Assembly (NCBI GenBank): GCA_026210745.1
Contig: CP110631.1
Location: 1,054,001-1,118,000, forward strand
Origin: Exobasidium rhododendri
Lineage: Eukaryota > Basidiomycota > Exobasidiomycetes > Exobasidiales > Exobasidiaceae
Direction of reading: 5' to 3'
Length of the DNA stretch: 64,000 bases
The notes below the pieces were generated by a model. It searched no databases and had not been told where the DNA came from. It saw only the letters and a program-made list of their open reading frames with translations. This document shows, one piece after another, positions 22,338-33,975 of this stretch; position 1 is the first letter of the stretch, and every line of letters starts with the position of its first letter. The position numbers were made by a program, and so were the translations under genes.

Positions 22338-23392
22338 ATGGCAGAGACGATGATAGGCAACCCGATGAGGAGATATCTGCACCCCCGGGATAGTTCTTCA
22401 CAAGTCCCGTATGCGCTCGTGACAGGTGCGACGGGAGGAATGGGCGAAGAATGGGCATATCAACTTGCTAAGCTTGGCTTCAACGTCATCATACAGGGTC
22501 GCAATCGGACCAAATTGGAGGTAGTGAAAGAAGCCATCCTGAACAAATTCCATTGTCGGGTCAAGGTTGTTCTACTTGTGACAGAAGCTACAATATACCC
22601 AAACGAGAACCTAACACAAACGCTCACCAAGTTGATCAGTCCAAAGGATGTAAAATTAACTGTTGTCATCAACAATCTTGGCGTGCAGAGTGAAGGATAC
22701 CCGATACTGGAGGATCAAACCAGTGAAAACATGGCCGAGATCATCATTGCCAATGCTATATTTCCTGCGGAAGTTGCGAGGATTTGCTTGCCGGAATTGA
22801 AAGCTTGTCAGCCTAGTCTCTTGGTCACAGTGACGAGCATCGGAGCATATACCCCTACACCGTAGTAAGTTGTGTGGTTGCTTACGAGAGCATGACCGGT
22901 CTTCTGAAAAGTACTGCCTCATGCTTATGATTTTTCCAAATGCAGCTTATCACCCTACTGCGGTACAAAGGGCTTTGATGTTGCCTTCTCCAAATCACTG
23001 TGGAATGAAATGCGGTGTGAGAAGCAAAACGTAGACGTGGTCTGTATGGTGCCTGGTCAGGTCGTCTCGGGCATGAACGAAGGGCCGCCTGGTCTGATGG
23101 TGAGAGTCTGATCCGGCTGGCAGAGCGACTGTCTCGTGATTTGCTCATCGACAATCTCCTATCGCTGTCTCCACAGGTACCGACATCGTACGACTGGGTT
23201 CAGTCTGCACTCGCCTCTCTTCGTCCCGGTTGGTTCTTCACTCGTCCTGCAAATGTCATCACGCCTTGGTGGCCTCACTACATTGCATTGAGCCTGGGCA
23301 GCATTGCACCTCGGTTCATTGGAGACAGCGTTGCTCGTAGCATGGTCTCTGAAATGAAGCGAGTCTACAACGAAGGTAGAAAAGCTCTCTGA
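22338..23392 (+). CDS. Short-chain dehydrogenase, 3-ketoacyl-CoA / 17-beta-HSD12 like
   Basis: NAD(P)-dependent oxidoreductase of the SDR superfamily. Three exons: 22338-22864, 22946-23099 and 23177-23392, giving 298 residues. The cofactor-binding glycine motif is TGATGGMG near residue 30, the NNLGV motif (NNxG) is near residue 117, the catalytic serine lies in VTSIGAY, and the YxxxK pair in YCGTK spans residues just after the first splice. The C-terminal part is hydrophobic and Trp/Pro-rich (PGWFFTRP, TPWWPHYIALSLG), as in membrane-associated very-long-chain ketoacyl-CoA reductases and hydroxysteroid dehydrogenases. The long hydrophobic N-terminal anchor of Ifa38 is missing, so a specific role in fatty-acid elongation is uncertain. 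Confidence 0.82.
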
Positions 23393-23544
23393 CAGATCAT
23401 AAATTCTTCTACGCACTCGGGCTTTTTTTTCTTTTCTGCTTGTCACCACTAGATATATATCATTTACAATATTAACGTCACACAATTTGAGTTCATGTAC
23501 AAATACAATGATCGAGCTTCCTGATCTCTATTATTCCTTCGCCC

Positions 23545-26500
23545 TCATTCTCGCTCGTCTCCTTGGAAGGACGACGCCCATCCAGTCTGCATACTCTGCA
23601 CGGGGGCGCTTCTTCTCGTCCATGCTTCTACCACACCACGATGAATTCGGTCCCTTTCCAGCACCCACGGCGCCACATGAATCCATCCTCCTCTCTCCCA
23701 CGTCATACCCGATTTTGTTCCGACGTCAACAGGTGCGTCCTCTCCTGACAATTCATTTTGCCCAAATTCGGCAGCAGAGATGCTAGGAATCCGCAAGACT
23801 GTACCACCGAAGCGAGTTTCCCAGGTCTCCTTTGGTAGTATCAGACCATTCCCATCAGCGCTCGACGACTTGGGCTTCCATAATGTCTGCATCAGTAATG
23901 CTTGCTTCTTGGTGTCGCCTCCAATGACGATGATCGCAACGGGCTTCCGGATAAAGTCCTTTTCCTGGCTTTTGCTTTCGGCTTCCGCCAGCTGCGTCGT
24001 GTCAATGGTGGCAAAGGTACTTCGACTTGGCTCGGACTGTTGATTGAGTTGCTCGCTTGGGAAGTCGGCAAGGACGTCGTTGCTACTGAACCGAACAAGA
24101 TTGGACACTTCCAATTTGATGGCCTCTGCCGATCCTCTCTCCTCTTCCAAGATGAGAATTTCACCGTATCCTAGCTTGGCCATCGCAAACATAGCAGATC
24201 GAGTAGCGACATCAATCGCCGCCATTTCAGAAGCATCTCCACTGATTGCAGCTTCCAGCACGACTAGTAGCGCACTGGTCTTGTTGCTCGGTGCGTTGAT
24301 GGGTGCAGTGTGTGCACTCAACGTTCGATAGATGGACGATGGCAAGGTGTGGCAACCGATGAGGGGTCCCCGAACGTCTCCCAAGGAATTCGGCACTCGC
24401 CTCCCCACCTCTGAACCTAACAAAGATGGCGAAACATCCTGCCTTGCAAGGATATCCACTGCCCTTACTACTCGAGCAATCAAGGTGAGATGCATTGAAT
24501 ACCTTCGATCCATCAAATCGAAGAGGTGCTTCTGTTGACTTGATAGCTTGCAGGAGGAAAGTAAGAGCCCACTACTACGGTCATCATTCACTTCTCCTTG
24601 CCATTCGATTGTGTCCTCCTTTCCGTCCTTGTTCTGTTGCAGATACTCTTGTAAGCTTTTTGCGCCTGGCCATGAATGAAGATGAAAAGGTAGACCGAAT
24701 TCATCAAAGGCAAGCTTTATTACCGCTTGAGCCAATTTATTTCCTTTGTCAACGTCGACGATGTGAAAGTGACAGGCCTGATAGACACCAAAGCGAACTA
24801 AGATCTCCATTGTCTCTTTAAGTGACATCTGTCCAGGCCCAGCAGCGACAGGCAGAGAGGGGTGACTGATGAAGCCCAAAACATCATTGAATGGACGAGA
24901 AGAGCGACCAGCTAGGTGCATGTTCAAGGCCATTAAGGGAGGTAGTGAAAATGACCGGTCAGAGGCCGCTTCACTGTTCACCTTTGCAGCGAAGCTAGTC
25001 AGATGACTGTTCTGTTCTATGCGCGATCTTGATGCTGTTCCCACCAACTCCACCAAGTGAACACCACTTCCAAATTCACGGGCTGCTCGTTGGTAAAGCT
25101 TTAAAGGTACCTCGGTATCCCATTGCAATGCTCCCTTCAGATCGTGGTACGATACCAAGATCTTGGTTCGTTCCCTGCCTTCGAGTAATTGCCTCGTTAC
25201 GTCAGGGTCCCAGCCCATTTCTAGGTCTACCAATTCTGTGCCCGTCGCAATGGCAAGACCGAGAAGTTTGAAATAGAGACTTTGAGAGTAAGCAGAAACC
25301 ATAGTCCGCTGATGTCGGTTTCGATCATCGAAGAAGGATCCACCTTCTCGGTCCGAACGAAGTGTGAATAAAATTGGGAGGCCCGGTGCCATCTTCCGAA
25401 GTGTTTCCAATTGCAATGCCACTTCGTCCACATCAATAATAGGCTCGACGAAAGGATTCGAAGAGCGAACAGCAACAGAAGCTGGTCGCATACAAGCAAG
25501 CATATCCACTCGTACTTCTACTGCATCAACGCCTTGCACAATCTGCTTCACAAGCGAGGCTTCAATCTTTGTTAGGTCAGGAAAGGTAAGCGAGACAGCG
25601 GTGGTCCGACGAGTCAAGAGACTGGCGCGATTGGTGGGATCTGCCTTCTTTGGTAAGATGGGAAAATGGCTTGTAGACAAGGAAGGGCCAGAGTGAAGGT
25701 GACTTGAGGACCAAGAAGGTGAGTAGCGATCGGTGCTAGTATCAGGTCCTGGACCATGAGAGCCAAGTAGATGCGAGATGCTGCCGCGAGAATGAGAGGT
25801 GAAAGGAGAGGGTCCAGGGCTAGGACCTCGGGAGGCGGGTCTAGAAACAGGTCGAGATGAAGCGAAGACAGGGAGACGAGCGTCACCAAGAATGTGTCGG
25901 AACAGTCGTAAAAAGGATTCACCGACTTGCTTGTACTTGAGTGGATGCACCGACGAGACCTTTGTTGTCTTCGTTGTGCTTTCGGAGCTTTGATTGCAAG
26001 GGAGATCTTCGCAAGTCAGATTGACATAGACATGCGAGGCACACTCGCGATAAAGCGGTTCTCTCCTTGCTAGTAGTAGTGCTTCATCCTCTCCATAGTC
26101 TGGCCTCGATTGAGTCTCGAGAAGAGTGTGCAAGTTCCGAAGTACCTCCTTTCTCTCTCGAAGGACATTGACCACTGGCATGACATTTCTCGCTTCCTTT
26201 AGTAGATTTCTCGACTCTTCCAGTTCGACTACTCCCCCACCACAAGCAATGATACTGTCATAGGGATACTTTGTCAAGAGATCTTTCAGTATGGCCGCCT
26301 CTCTCTGTCGAAAAGCTTGCCATCCATAGGATTGGACAAAAGTGTCGATGGATTGGTTCTCCAGCGCTCTAAAAGACTGGTCAGCGTCAATTAAAGCCTT
26401 TCCTAGAGCTCTTCCTGCTATGAGACCCAGAGTCGTCTATGGGAGAATTAAAGTATGTCAGCTCATGCTTGACTGCCTCTGCTGCTACGCATGAAAACGA

Positions 26501-26808
26501 ATCACCTTCCCTGCCCCCTTCATGCCGATGATGATAATTGTAGCTCTAGGGTGGTAACGAGGGGCGAGCGGAGGTGTATTGTGTCCTGTTGCACCTTGAG
26601 TGTTCATTTTTGCGCTCGATTGCCCCCCGGTATGCAGGGGTGAAGGCGCAGAGGGTGACGCCAAATGACCGTATGATTGATGTGAGCTGGTGACCTGTGA
26701 TCGTGGATGAGAGGGCTGCCGAGCATATGGCTTGCTGCGATGACCGGCAGAAGCACTAGACAGACCACTCTCGTTGGCTGCTCTGCCGCTCATGGCCATA
26801 CTCGACAT
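23545..26808 (-). CDS. qutR: AROM-derived regulator resembling quinate repressor QutR/Qa-1S
   Basis: Multidomain protein homologous to the last three domains of pentafunctional AROM, the architecture of the ascomycete repressors of quinate use. Two exons, 26808-26506 and 26436-23545, 1064 residues. Residues 1-88 are Ser/Pro-rich; then a shikimate-kinase-like domain with intact P-loop GMKGAGKTT spanning the splice, LIDAD and CGGGVVE. A disordered Ser/Pro insert follows (about 240-360), then a type I dehydroquinase-like domain beginning SLTFPDLTKIEASL, and a diverged shikimate-dehydrogenase-like domain. The dehydroquinase histidine is kept (VSYHDLKG), but the strand that should carry the Schiff-base lysine reads SGVHLVELVG, so catalysis is unlikely. 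AroB- and EPSP-synthase-like domains are absent. A repressor role is inferred from architecture; no quinate genes are nearby. Confidence 0.8.
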
Positions 26809-28039
26809 TGCCCGTCGTCCAGTCCTTAAATGATAGATGCAGACCGGTGGGGGAGAAAGTGGTAACTGTGTGTAGGTGTCGACTTCACCAATGTCATCTA
26901 CGCCTCAGTCTAATGTCAACTACCGTATGCCTTCAGTAATGAGGCACGCACGCCCTTTTCCTAATCCTTAATCCACACGTACAAATGCCTGGCTAGTGAA
27001 AAGGAAAAAGGCACTTTTGGATACGGTCGCGAAGGGTTTAATTAGTTGCTACACCCTGAAAGCCGGTCTTGCTCTGGACGTGTCTCCCTCCTCTGGCGGC
27101 GCCCAAGGTCCGTCTTTTCCTGCACTGACAATTGCAGACTAACGCAGTGCTCCTCCTTCCTCTGAGGAGCATAAAAAAGCAACTTCAGCGATGGACAACT
27201 GCCGAGGCTTGATGGTAAATCCCTACACCGGCTCATGATCGTCTGGCATCTATATCCATACTTGAGCTCACCAAATCGCAGGACTGTAGGAAGAGGGAGG
27301 AGGTTGCTTCTTTTCACACAAGATCATTTTTTTTAGGCTCTTTCACTGCTTGTAGGCAAACGCGTACCCAATCTACACGAAAGATCAATTGCTATACCCT
27401 CGTTGTCTGGCTGCCACAAGGAATTAATCTCAGAGCGATCTCCCAGCTGTTATAGTGTATGTGGACTGCTCAGTACTCACCACTTCGTGACTTTAGACCG
27501 GCACACACTCTCCATGACAGACACTCCATCGAGACAGAAGCGCCTATTGGGGTATGCATCTCTATCTAAAGTTGCTGGATGTTCAGGCGCACACGTTCCA
27601 AGGATGACCGTATCTTTGACGCCTACCTTCTTTCTTCACTTGCCCTAATCGATCTGTCCGAGACACCAGCAGCCCCATTCCCATCATCTCTCAAAGGAGA
27701 GGCAGCCTTGCCTTCCGATAATGCTAGATAAGATTTGCCATGCAATCTGATTACATGAGATGACAACCCTACAGCACAAGTGAAAAATTCTCGCCGCGGC
27801 TGAGCTTCTTCTCCACCTTCGATTAAACGATCACGCAATTTGTCATTTCACTGTGACGAAGGCGTGATAAATTTTATACACCTATTTTTGAAAGGGAGAC
27901 GACGAGCATGCCAGGCTATTGGCACGTTCGCCCGGGGAAGGAAGAGATGGCAACCTTTCTGTGCAAGTGTATAACCAAGGCCTCCGCTTACAAGTAACAC
28001 ACTCACTTCTCCTGACTGTCTTTCCCTCACCGTACAGCC
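26809..28039. other. 1.2 kb divergent intergenic region, no gene supported
   Basis: Separates the QutR-like gene from the 2-oxoglutarate oxygenase, transcribed in opposite directions, so both promoters are here. Several short frames occur on both strands but none has a protein-like composition or consistent splice structure. No tRNA-like or repeat structure found by eye. Confidence 0.4.
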
Positions 28040-29321
28040 ATGCCATCCGCCAACGTAGATATTCCTCGCTGGGCGCCGCCCGCAGAAACAAAGCAGAGCG
28101 ACATCGAATGGGCGCCGCTACATACCTTGGATCTATCGAAGATTGGTGGTCAAGATATGACCGAGGTACCTGATGAGGTCGTAGAAGACGTTGGAAAGGC
28201 TTTCAACGAGTCTGGTTTCATCTATGCTGAAAATCACGGTCTAGACTATGAAGATCTTTTGCGTCAGTTTGCTATCGGTCAGTACGCTTTCAACAATGTC
28301 TCACCGGAAGACAAGAGCAAGTACAAAGCAGATATCATCAAGACTGGTAGCTTTGTCGGCTACAAGGAGCAGGGTCACTGGAAGATTGATGGCGTCAAGG
28401 ACACAATTGAGGTACGTCTATCTTGCTCTGCTTTTACCAATCACAGCTCTTCCCTGACCTTCTCCATTGCGCCTTTATATTCAGCAACTCAACTTTGGCT
28501 CTCAATCATACGCACCCGAAGCTAAGAAGAGGCTCTTTCCAGCTTCTATGCAAGCTCTCTTGCCTGAAATCGAGGCATTCGCTAAATTCAATCACGAGAA
28601 TATCCTTCGCAAGCTTCTGACCGTTCTATCGCGAGTGCTGAAACTTCCTGCCGACACACTCTGGCAGCTCTCACGCAATCCCGAGGAGAATGGCCTAGAC
28701 TTGCTGCGCTATGCCATGTACCACACACCGTCGCAGAATGACGACAAGACGCTAGGCGGTGTTCGGCTCCAGGGACATACCGACTTCAATTCAGTCTCTA
28801 TTCTCTGGTCTCAGCCCATAACCTCCTTGGAAGTACTGATGCCGGATGATCAATGGCGGCTCGTCAAGTACCGACCCAATGCCTTGGTCATAAACCTAGG
28901 GGATGCGATGCACTTCTTGTCCGGTGGCTACTTCAAGGCGACCATCCACCGAGTCGTTGCACCACCGGAAGATCAAGCGCACTACACTCGGCTGGGTCTC
29001 TTCTACTTTGCTCTATTCAACAAAGATGTCGAGTTGCGTCCTTTGATCGAGTCGCCAGTCGTAGCAGAAGCCTACAAAGGAAAGGACTTTTGGAAAGAAG
29101 CGCGGGAGAAGGGGCTCTCCATCCCAACAGCTGGCAAGTGGGAAGAAGAGAGAGTTCGTCGCTTCGGTCAGCAACAAGCAAGTAAAAGAGATGATGGCCA
29201 CGAAGAGGAAATCGTAAACGGCACTCCGATCATCCTGTACAATACTACAGAGAAGAACAAGAGGAAGGCGGCGGCGGCGGCACAACAATTTGCTGCTCAA
29301 CAAGCACAGGAGGTTTCGTAG
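28040..29321 (+). CDS. 2-oxoglutarate/Fe(II)-dependent dioxygenase, isopenicillin-N-synthase-like
   Basis: Predicted non-haem iron oxygenase of the large IPNS-like family; substrate unknown. Two exons, 28040-28411 and 28485-29321, giving 402 residues. The N-terminal DIOX_N region (SGFIYAENHGLD, then YAFNNVSPEDKSKY) precedes the double-stranded beta-helix. Iron ligands are visible as the H-x-D of GHTDFNS and the distal histidine in ATIHRVV. The 2-oxoglutarate-binding arginine is most likely the R of YTRLGLFYF. The C-terminus is Lys/Ala/Gln-rich and probably disordered. No flanking biosynthetic cluster is apparent, so it may act in general catabolism or secondary metabolism. Confidence 0.88.
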
Positions 29322-30063
29322 AGGAAAAGTGCAAAGTGTAATTCGGCTCCTCAGAAGATCGTGTCGGGCGCGTTTCGGAGCTGTCAATCAAAAATCAAGC
29401 CCTCCTCTCCTTCCTGTTCTCATCTCCCTCTATTTGTCCCGGTGCACTCGAGTCTCCTCAACCGAGACCTCCGACCTCCATCACATTCAAGACTTTCATC
29501 CATGTACTATAGTAAACGGACATCTTTCATCATCAACTGAAATCGAAAGTCAGTCTTTCATCCTTCTTCGTATATTTCTTATTACACTTGAGTTAGGTTT
29601 GCTGCAGGTGTCCTTGGAAGGGTGTGTGTGCAGCCCTACGTGTGAGAGGCGTGGGAGCGTCGGTCTTGACTTATGCCACTCAGGCTACGTATCTCCGGCA
29701 TGTGCGCCTCTGAGCTCTGCTTTACAAGCCTCGAAGGAACGCATGTCTGTGGCAATAAGTGCATGGTGCCTACGCCGCAATAAAAAGGAGATGCGATTCT
29801 AGGCCAGTATTCCGTGGCTGTACTTTGTGTCTTCTCCCGTTGTCCTACACTTGACGAAGATACTTTGTGGCAATATAAAAGAGCGCAGGAGCATGACCGA
29901 AATCGTCTACGCGGGCGTTGTTGACGCCGACACGAGAGCAGATTATACTCATGCGTAGAGATGGACCATGAAACGACCCTTTGACCAAGTATGCTGCAAG
30001 CTTGTCTTCTCTCTATATTGCACCTTGAAAGAGAATCTCGAAGCTTATGCTCTAACAAGAAGC
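29322..30063. other. Intergenic region upstream of a secreted-protein gene
   Basis: Contains the 3' flank of the oxygenase and the promoter of the next gene. A T-rich, intron-like segment occurs around 29540-29610 but I cannot attach it to a gene. No supported feature. Confidence 0.35.
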
Positions 30064-31500
30064 ATGGCACGCAAACGATACTCACTTACTTGGATGTTGG
30101 TAATACTGCTGTAAGCGAGACGTCCCCTGTTGGCTCGCCATGACTTTGCGCTGAAGAGAGCCGTACTCTGCCTCCTCAGTCAGATACTTCTCTGCCCTTC
30201 GTATGCAGAAAGCACACCGGTAGGCTCCACTTCTGGCACCAGCGATTCACTGCTTTCGCGCCGCACCGACCATCGAGATGTCACTGCAAACACTGCGGCC
30301 AGGTGGTGTCATACTCCGAGTCTCGATCAAATGCTTGAAATGGATCACGAAGCTCTAAGCCAAGTGGACATTGTCCACTACAAGAAATTGATTCGTGAGG
30401 ATCCCAGTGCAGTCACTTCTCAATTGTTTGAGACCCTTGATGAGATGAACAGAGCAAAGCGGAAGCTGGAGAGAACGCCAGATGAGCGTCTGATTATACC
30501 GAGATATCCATCACACGGCGAAAAGTGTCATCCTTACTGGCAAGCCATCGAGGGTATCGAGAGCCTGAAGCCTCTCGTTGCAGCTGCCTCGGAAGTGCTG
30601 GAAGCCGAGCCTCACTTGAATCTGGTGGAGAAATCAACGAGACGGAAGGACGAAGGATCTTTACTTGAGAAAAAGACTGGGACAGACGTACGAGCGATCA
30701 ATTGGTGGAACTCAACCCCTTTGTCAGATATCAGCGCTGCCAAAAGCATAGCTCACTACTACCCGCACGAGCACGCCTTGCAGATCGTTCATGGTCCTGC
30801 AAAGCATTCCTCTGCAAAGGTCAATAGCCTGAATAAATGCAGCACTGGAGGCAGTCCTGGAAAGTATCGAAAGCTAAGTCGCTGGAATGAAAGGCCTAAT
30901 CTTGGCCAGTTGCTGGAGATGGACCACAGCGACTTGGTGCATGTGGATATGGAACACTACGAAAAGCTACTCCGTGGCAGCCCCCATGCGGTCACGTCGC
31001 ACCTGTTGGCAGTGACAGGGTCCGTGAGTAAAGAGATGCAGAAACATGCCCCCTACAAGAACGGGCAATGGACACTGGCACGCCGACCAGGGAAGAAGGA
31101 GAGTCCCCACCCGTACTGGCAGGCTGTCGACGCCCTCGAAAGAGTCCATCCGTACACTATTGCCGCTCTAAACATCACAAAGAGCCATTACTACAATACG
31201 AAAGATGACAAGGATTGTAGGGACACTCCTTTCAATCCTCATCTCTTGGCGAAGTACCGCCATGTTCAAGATACTCCAGCGGCTAGGGCGCACAGGGCGG
31301 ACGTTCTAGCTGCCGACTTCCCTCATCACTACAGCAACGTGGTCTGGGCACCTGTCGGGCAACCTCAGGCCGGGTCCCGGAGCGCCCTCTTGACTACAAT
31401 CTCTTCGCTGCTTCCTGCTCTCGACAAGGATCGTCCAAGGGAGTCCCCTCGAGGCGCTGCTCTGCATGAGGCCCTACTCAGTCGGAAAGGTCAACACTAG
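30064..31500 (+). CDS. Secreted protein with an internally duplicated 95-residue unit (candidate effector)
   Basis: I do not recognise a known family. The long open frame has no ATG at its beginning: the in-frame stop at 30112 precedes it and no ATG follows before a TTG. A short upstream exon solves this: 30064-30110 begins ATGGCACGC and joins 30180 through a GTAAGC...CTCAG intron of 69 nt. The product is 455 residues and starts MARKRYSLTWMLVILL, continuing QILLCPSYA, a textbook signal peptide with cleavage after SYA. The mature part holds two related units, residues about 57-151 and 250-345. Shared landmarks: LEMDH, VD.(E/V)HY.KL, AVTS.L, and HPYWQA. Each unit is followed by a His/Tyr-rich patch (AHYYPHEH; FPHHYS). 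Only two cysteines follow the first unit, so disulfide bonding is not a main feature. Extracellular location is well supported, function unknown. Confidence 0.72.
30301..30585 (+). repeat. Coding repeat unit 1 of the secreted duplicated protein
   Basis: Encodes the first copy, with LEMDHEALSQVDIVHYKKL, AVTSQL and HPYWQAIEGIE in order. Aligns along its whole length with unit 2. Confidence 0.75.
30880..31167 (+). repeat. Coding repeat unit 2 of the secreted duplicated protein
   Basis: Encodes the second copy, with LEMDHSDLVHVDMEHYEKL, AVTSHL and HPYWQAVDALE in order. The protein identity between copies is moderate, so the duplication is not recent. Confidence 0.75.
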
Positions 31501-31738
31501 CGACACTCTGCCGAGGTTCGGTGTGGCTTACTCTTATAAGACTTTCTAGATCTGACGAGCGTTGTACTGCAAAGCTCATCCCACTTGCAGTGGCCCCTCC
31601 TTCACTCTGCGTGTCATACTACTCTTTATCGCTCCTGATCGCCCGTGAAGACATAGCATTGATCTAATCTTATGTCTATTCTTTCTCTGAGCCATGTATA
31701 CATCATCCACTCTAACAGGGAGCAGGCATTCATCACTT

Positions 31739-33748
31739 CTATGCTTGCACGGCCGTCATGAGAGCCGTGTAGAACTCGAAACCCTTTGTAAGACTATCGA
31801 TCTGTACCTTCTCATCAACAGTATGAATCCCTCCATCAGCAGGTCCCTTCATCTTCAAGAGTGAATTAGGTGAGAATCGGAAGATATGCCTGGTGAGTGC
31901 GTGATAGCTTTTCGTGTCGGTGTTCCCTTGCATCAAGGAAGGCACCACCCGGACATGATGACCATTGTCAAGCTTCCAGGTACCTCGAATAGTGCTACTC
32001 AGAAGTCGGTAAGGAGCTGCATCTGATCCCTCTGTTGGTGTTCGAGGGGCTGGCTCGAGAGCCGACTCATATGCATCTTCCAGCACAATCATACACCCCT
32101 TTCTTCTACCAGCTGTGACCCGTACGTTGCTGCCCCATTCAGCAAGCTTGCAATTCAATTCGCCCGCCAGGGGCTCAATCAATCGGACGAGATGATCTCG
32201 AACATCTTGAACAGACTCTTCCACATTGATTCGATGGTTGACTACCGCTGACGCTTCCTCCGGCAAAGCATTCACCTTGACACCACCTCCAATCAAATCA
32301 ACGGCTTGCGTAGTGACAAACGCTCCTAGTCCACCGTCTATCTCGACTGCCTTTAAGAAATCTTGTCGGGCTTTCTGGAGATGCTTTTGTGATCGTGACG
32401 TCCTGAATGAAGCTACCGTTCTATGCCATCGACAGCTGCAATTTTTCTTTCTGGCGAAATCTTTCCTTGCCTTGACCAACCTTTCCAGGGACCTTCCAAG
32501 CCTCGTACCCTTGATTTTAGGGGCGTCTCGCAAGCACAGTAACGTTTTGAGGCCAGGGGAATCTTCTTTACCGTCATCCTCCTCTAGTCCCATTGTGGAT
32601 TTCCAGGGATTGTCTTCAATTCGCGAGATGATCTTGCTCAGGATGCCAATCGTGGTATGCCTGGGTGGGTCCGACGAATGACCTCCCTTGCCATTCACTG
32701 TGATCTTGACATCCAGATAGCCTTTCTCAGAAACAGCCGGCCCTGCCACTGGAAAGCCGTACGCAGCATTGTCAAGACCTTCGCCTTCATCTACGATCAT
32801 GAATGCTCCTTTTCCATCTTGGTGCCTGCCGTACACGCTCTCTAGATGGTTGGCTAAAGCCTCTCCTCCTTGTGTACCGCTTGCTTCTTCATCAAAGCCA
32901 AAGGACAAAATAATGCTTCTTTGAGGCTCAAAGCCGAAAGGCAATAGCGATTCGAAGGAAGTTAATAAAGAGACGAGAGAAGCTGTGGAGACGAAAGATG
33001 CGACTGTCAGAACTCGTTCGATACCGCGCCCAAGACAGGTCTACTCACCTTTATCATCTCCTGCTCCTCTGCCGTACACAAGTCCTTCTTTCTCATCCAC
33101 GTAGCCTAAAAACGGGGCATGGGTCCAAGATGATATAGTGGTAGGATCTACTGGCACTACGTCTGTGGCAATGTTCACGTCATATCAGCCGCCGTCAGAA
33201 TAGCTCAGTAACTGCTTTGACTGACCTTGATGGGCCATAAAGATGATTGGCTTTAGACTACTGTTCGTTCCTACCCATGTGTATAGCAACCCGTGCTCGT
33301 TCACAGTCTCCTTGACGATCTTGTCGCTTGCGTGTACAGCGGGGAAGGCCTTCTTCAGATATGACCGGAACGGGGCGAAGGTGTCCTCCCACACCTGTGG
33401 AAAGGATGATACTGGCAAGGGGTAGTCGTCATATACAGACGTGTTGACTCTGACAGCACCAGAGAGCAAATGAGCGAGAACACTGGGTGAGGGAGTAGCC
33501 GGAACACTTTGAGGATCGAGGGTGAAAGGTTCTACCTGGGGGCAAATATCATTCTCGAGAAGGGTTGCTGATCTGGCGTGGAGTGCCCTTACTGGATGCA
33601 AAAGAAGCCAGACAGCGCCTGTGACCAACAAAGCAAAGGCACAAGCTGTTCGCACTTGACGCAGTGTTGTAGGCCGTTGTGACTGTTTGATATCATCCTG
33701 TAGATCAAGAGGATGAGCCTGCCTCTTCTCGGCAGCAGAGTCGGACAT
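31739..33748 (-). CDS. CPS1: Gly-Xaa carboxypeptidase (CPS1 type, peptidase M20)
   Basis: Zinc-dependent vacuolar carboxypeptidase for small peptides. Three exons: 33748-33226, 33162-33049 and 32982-31739, giving 626 residues. A single N-terminal membrane anchor (ACAFALLVTGAVWLLLH) follows a short cytosolic tail, the type II topology of yeast Cps1. Metal-site blocks: the histidine in MAHQDVVPVD is created by the first splice, the bridging aspartate lies in YGRGAGDDK at the end of exon 2, and the general-base glutamates are in SFGFDEEASG. The C-terminal zinc-ligand region reads MQGNTDTKSYH. Residues around 400-450 contain an unusually basic stretch with CSC (FARKKNCSCRWHRT) between catalytic blocks; it stays in frame, and I could not show it to be an intron. 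Confidence 0.9.
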
Positions 33749-33975
33749 TCTGTGTGGAAGTGGACGAAGGGAGAGAGAGATACGACCAGCGCCGAATCAT
33801 TGGCCCGAGCGGTAATCTTCTAGCGCGCGTATCCTATACAATACAGGCCTGGAAAGAATGAGGGAGAATGAAGGAGGAAAGAGAGCAAAGTTGTTCGCTC
33901 GACTGATAGAATTGTAGCTGCGATCTTAGCTCCTATCGTATGTTACAAGAATGATGTGTATGAGGGGGAAAGTGC

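Noticed and set aside
23545-26808. Truncated pentafunctional AROM
   Set aside because: The protein has its own N-terminus with signal for a complete gene, diverged catalytic sites and a disordered insert, matching QutR-type regulators rather than a broken enzyme.
30130-31500. Long frame as a gene starting at its first codon
   Set aside because: That codon is TTG and no in-frame ATG follows the upstream stop; a spliced upstream exon with ATG and signal peptide is a better model.
32380-32560. Possible unspliced intron in the CPS1 gene
   Set aside because: The region is unusual and basic but stays in frame, and no GT-AG pair of plausible length removes it cleanly.
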